Part shown: positions 60,131 to 64,000 of the stretch, in pieces | Layout: the number at the start of each line of letters is the position of its first letter | Numbering within the stretch: the first letter of the stretch is position 1 | Assembly (NCBI RefSeq): GCF_002999235.1 | Contig: NZ_CP027236.1 | Coordinates: forward strand, 1,922,001 to 1,986,000 | Source: Actinomyces sp. oral taxon 897 | GTDB lineage: Bacteria; Actinomycetota; Actinomycetes; Actinomycetales; Actinomycetaceae | DNA: 64,000 nt | Direction: 5' to 3' | Made by a program: the position numbers and the translations under genes | Notes under the pieces: generated by a model | The model's database searches: none | Told to the model about the DNA's origin: nothing | Seen by the model: only the letters and a program-made list of their open reading frames with translations

Positions 60131-60480
60131 GGTCTCACCTCATTCTCACTCTTTGAGTGCCAGAGCTCCTGGGGTACAGGCAGGTCCAGGTAGATAACCT
60201 CGTAGGGTTGGTCGGCTCCGATCTCTTTAAGGTGCTCGGTGTGGTAGAGGATCCACGGCTGGTCCGGACCCAGGCAGTCGATGAGGCGGTCCAGGGCCGT
60301 GTACGCCAGGAGAGCCACACGCCCGTCCTTGGTACGCCGCATCTCAACCTCAGTTCCCCACTCCGTAGGCGGGCCTGCACACGGCAGGTAGAGCACGGGC
60401 GGGACAATGGTCTGCGGCCTCTCAGAGGATCTTCCTGCAGGAGCCGGGCGGGAGGCGTCATAGCCGGGTCGGGGAACCAT
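60127..60480 (-). CDS. SAV_915/SseB-like family protein
   Basis: The protein has 117 residues from ATG 60480. After a basic, Pro-rich start come TIVPPVLYLPCAGPPTEWGT, MRRTKDGRVALLAYTALDRL, DCLGPDQPWILYHTEHLKEI and YEVIYLDLPVPQELW, the pattern of SAV_915 proteins found at the head of WXG100/effector operons in actinobacteria. These are probably secretion accessory proteins. The gene's first 29 codons and upstream region are duplicated between A3 and B2. No ribosome site of note. Confidence 0.82.
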   Translation of the reverse strand: MVPRPGYDASRPAPAGRSSERPQTIVPPVLYLPCAGPPTEWGTEVEMRRTKDGRVALLAYTALDRLIDCLGPDQPWILYHTEHLKEIGADQPYEVIYLDLPVPQELWHSKSENEVRP

Positions 60481-61120
60481 ACGCAGAGCCTACTCCGCCC
60501 GCCCTCTGTAGGGAACACCCTTTTATGTACCCGTTTTGTGCACCCAATCCCCCAGCGTCGGGCACACCGCCGCCATACGGGCGCACCGCACCAGCACCTT
60601 GCCACGCCACCCGCCTGCCCCCGACGACCTCTGGAGCCGCACCCGGAAGGACGTCCCAGGCCAGGTGGGTTAGGAGCGACAGAAGCTTTCTCGGAGGCTG
60701 GGTGGTGGGACGTGCCGACCGCCCACGCCACGGGCCCGGGGAGGCCAGGCGGTCCGGACGATATGGTGACGGGCCAACGGGTACCTGTGCCGCGGGTCCC
60801 GGGGAGGCCGGTCGTGCGTTTAGGGGCTCTGGGGCACTTGGGGGCTCGCGCCACGGCCCGGAGAGGCCTTGACGGGGCCGCTGGCGCCTGCGTCGGGAAG
60901 ACAAGCCCACGCCACGGCCCGGGGAGGCCAGGGCCCGTACCACCGGCCGCTGGCCGTTTACCCCGTCTCATACAGGCTCCTCGCTTCGCCACCGCCCCCG
61001 CGGATCCGTATGCTGGGCGGCGATGTCACGCCGGTGTGGGCCGCCGCCAGCCAGGCGACGCCCCGGTGCGGCACCGCAGCCGGGGCCTTGGACCCCCCAG
61101 AACCGCAATGAGGAGAGCCT
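60481..61120. other. 640-bp region between the effector operon and lysC
   Basis: No gene is supported. The left 60 bp should contain the effector-operon promoter (minus strand). 60727-60930 carries regularly spaced repeats. TATGCT near 61009-61014 is a candidate -10 for lysC, and GAGGAGAGCC immediately precedes the lysC ATG. Confidence 0.5.
60727..60930. repeat. Four short repeats at strict 60-61 bp spacing
   Basis: CCACGGGCCCGGGGAGGCC, CCGCGGGTCCCGGGGAGGCC, CCACGGCCCGGAGAGGCC and CCACGGCCCGGGGAGGCC begin at about 60728, 60790, 60851 and 60912. The roughly 41-43 bp between them are unrelated to each other. Confidence 0.75.
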
Positions 61121-63840
<2,720 letters not shown>

Positions 63841-63854
63841 GCACCCGCTGGCAG

Positions 63855-63921
63855 GACCTCGCGTTTTGCTCAGTAAGGACCTCGCGTTTTGCTCAGTAGG
63901 AGCCTCGCGTTCTGCTCAGTA
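63855..63921. repeat. Three-copy 23-bp tandem repeat after asd
   Basis: CCTCGCGTT recurs at 63857, 63880 and 63903, exactly 23 bp apart. The units read GACCTCGCGTTTTGCTCAGT in the first two copies and AGCCTCGCGTTCTGCTCAGT in the third. Confidence 0.9.
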
Positions 63922-63938
63922 GAAGGGGTCTGCCTACC

Positions 63939-63944
63939 GTAGAC
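63939..63944 (+). promoter_or_regulatory. -10 element for the gene at the window end
   Basis: TAGACT lies 7 bases before ATG 63952, the geometry of a leaderless transcript. Confidence 0.45.
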
Positions 63945-63951
63945 TGGCCCC

Positions 63952-64000
63952 ATGTCCTATCTTCGTCGGGCGCTGGACGACGTCCTTGACGACCTCTTCC
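63952..64000 (+). CDS. 5' end of a gene, continues beyond window
   Basis: Only 16 codons are visible: MSYLRRALDDVLDDLF. No Shine-Dalgarno sequence precedes the ATG; a -10 at 63939 suggests leaderless expression. The start resembles those of AAA-type ATPases with a DUF4143 domain, but 16 residues are not enough to assign a family. Confidence 0.45.
   Translation, partial: MSYLRRALDDVLDDLF

Noticed and set aside
60727-60930. The 60-bp-spaced repeats as a second CRISPR
   Set aside because: Repeats are only about 18-20 bp, imperfect and without a dyad; listed as a repeat of unknown nature instead.

Overview
The window is chromosomal DNA of a high-GC actinobacterium, most likely an Actinomyces-type member of the Actinomycetaceae. 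The pointers are GTG/TTG starts, apparently leaderless genes, WhiB, a GlxR-like Crp regulator, MurT/GatD, a Tad pilus ATPase cluster, a SAV_915 protein with a WXG100-like protein, and the conserved order nth - crp - (DUF4177) - whiB - ponA - metallophosphoesterase. The species assignment is inference; the gene families are read from the sequence.

Layout. 1-4.5 kb: a PH-domain membrane protein (cut by the window edge) and a minus-strand Tad cluster (ssd/cpaE-like, tadA, a fused tadB-tadC-like gene). 4.5-10.7 kb: an accessory island of lower GC, holding a decayed IS630-family element with recognisable ends, a small XRE regulator, a two-gene unit (a ThsB-like TIR protein followed by a HIT-domain protein with a membrane tail) and a serine-recombinase remnant, then small HTH and membrane proteins and tRNA-Thr. 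10.9-25.1 kb: mostly housekeeping genes (DsbA-like protein, Ser/Thr kinase, UgpC/MsiK-type ABC ATPase, DUF4032 protein, degenerate Fic-like protein, AzlCD, an alpha/beta-hydrolase without a nucleophile, nth, crp/glxR). 25.5-30.2 kb: DUF4177, whiB, a class A PBP, a frameshifted metallophosphoesterase and tRNA-Pro. 30.2-36 kb: a Panacea-domain protein plus a membrane partner between long direct repeats (a candidate toxin-antitoxin unit), a lipoprotein, murT-gatD and tRNA-Ser. 36.3-46.6 kb: a small protein, SRP RNA, a 1.9k-residue DUF4011-type helicase/nuclease, dnaX and recR. 46.7-51 kb: a MerR/TipA regulator, an ABC exporter pair and a DUF2218 protein.

51-60.5 kb is the second accessory region. 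On the minus strand an operon of a SAV_915 protein, a WXG100/EspC-like protein and a putative membrane-active secreted effector is followed by five tandem paralogous polytopic membrane proteins in alternating subfamilies (A-B-A-B-A). A sixth, frameshifted relative lies beyond a thiamine-binding-type protein and a short orphan CRISPR array. The layout resembles the staphylococcal T7SS toxin TspA with its multicopy TsaI immunity proteins, without evident homology. About 100 bp of the operon's 5' end is duplicated inside the array. 61-64 kb: lysC (with an internal beta-subunit start) and asd, then the beginning of one more gene.

A recurring oddity is the number of intergenic arrays of short motifs with strict 20-23 bp or about 60 bp periodicity (near 51.0, 35.7, 63.9 and 60.8 kb), besides looser ones. 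Several genes (metallophosphoesterase, DsbA-like, the distal immunity-like paralogue) carry single indels that could be real mutations or sequencing errors.
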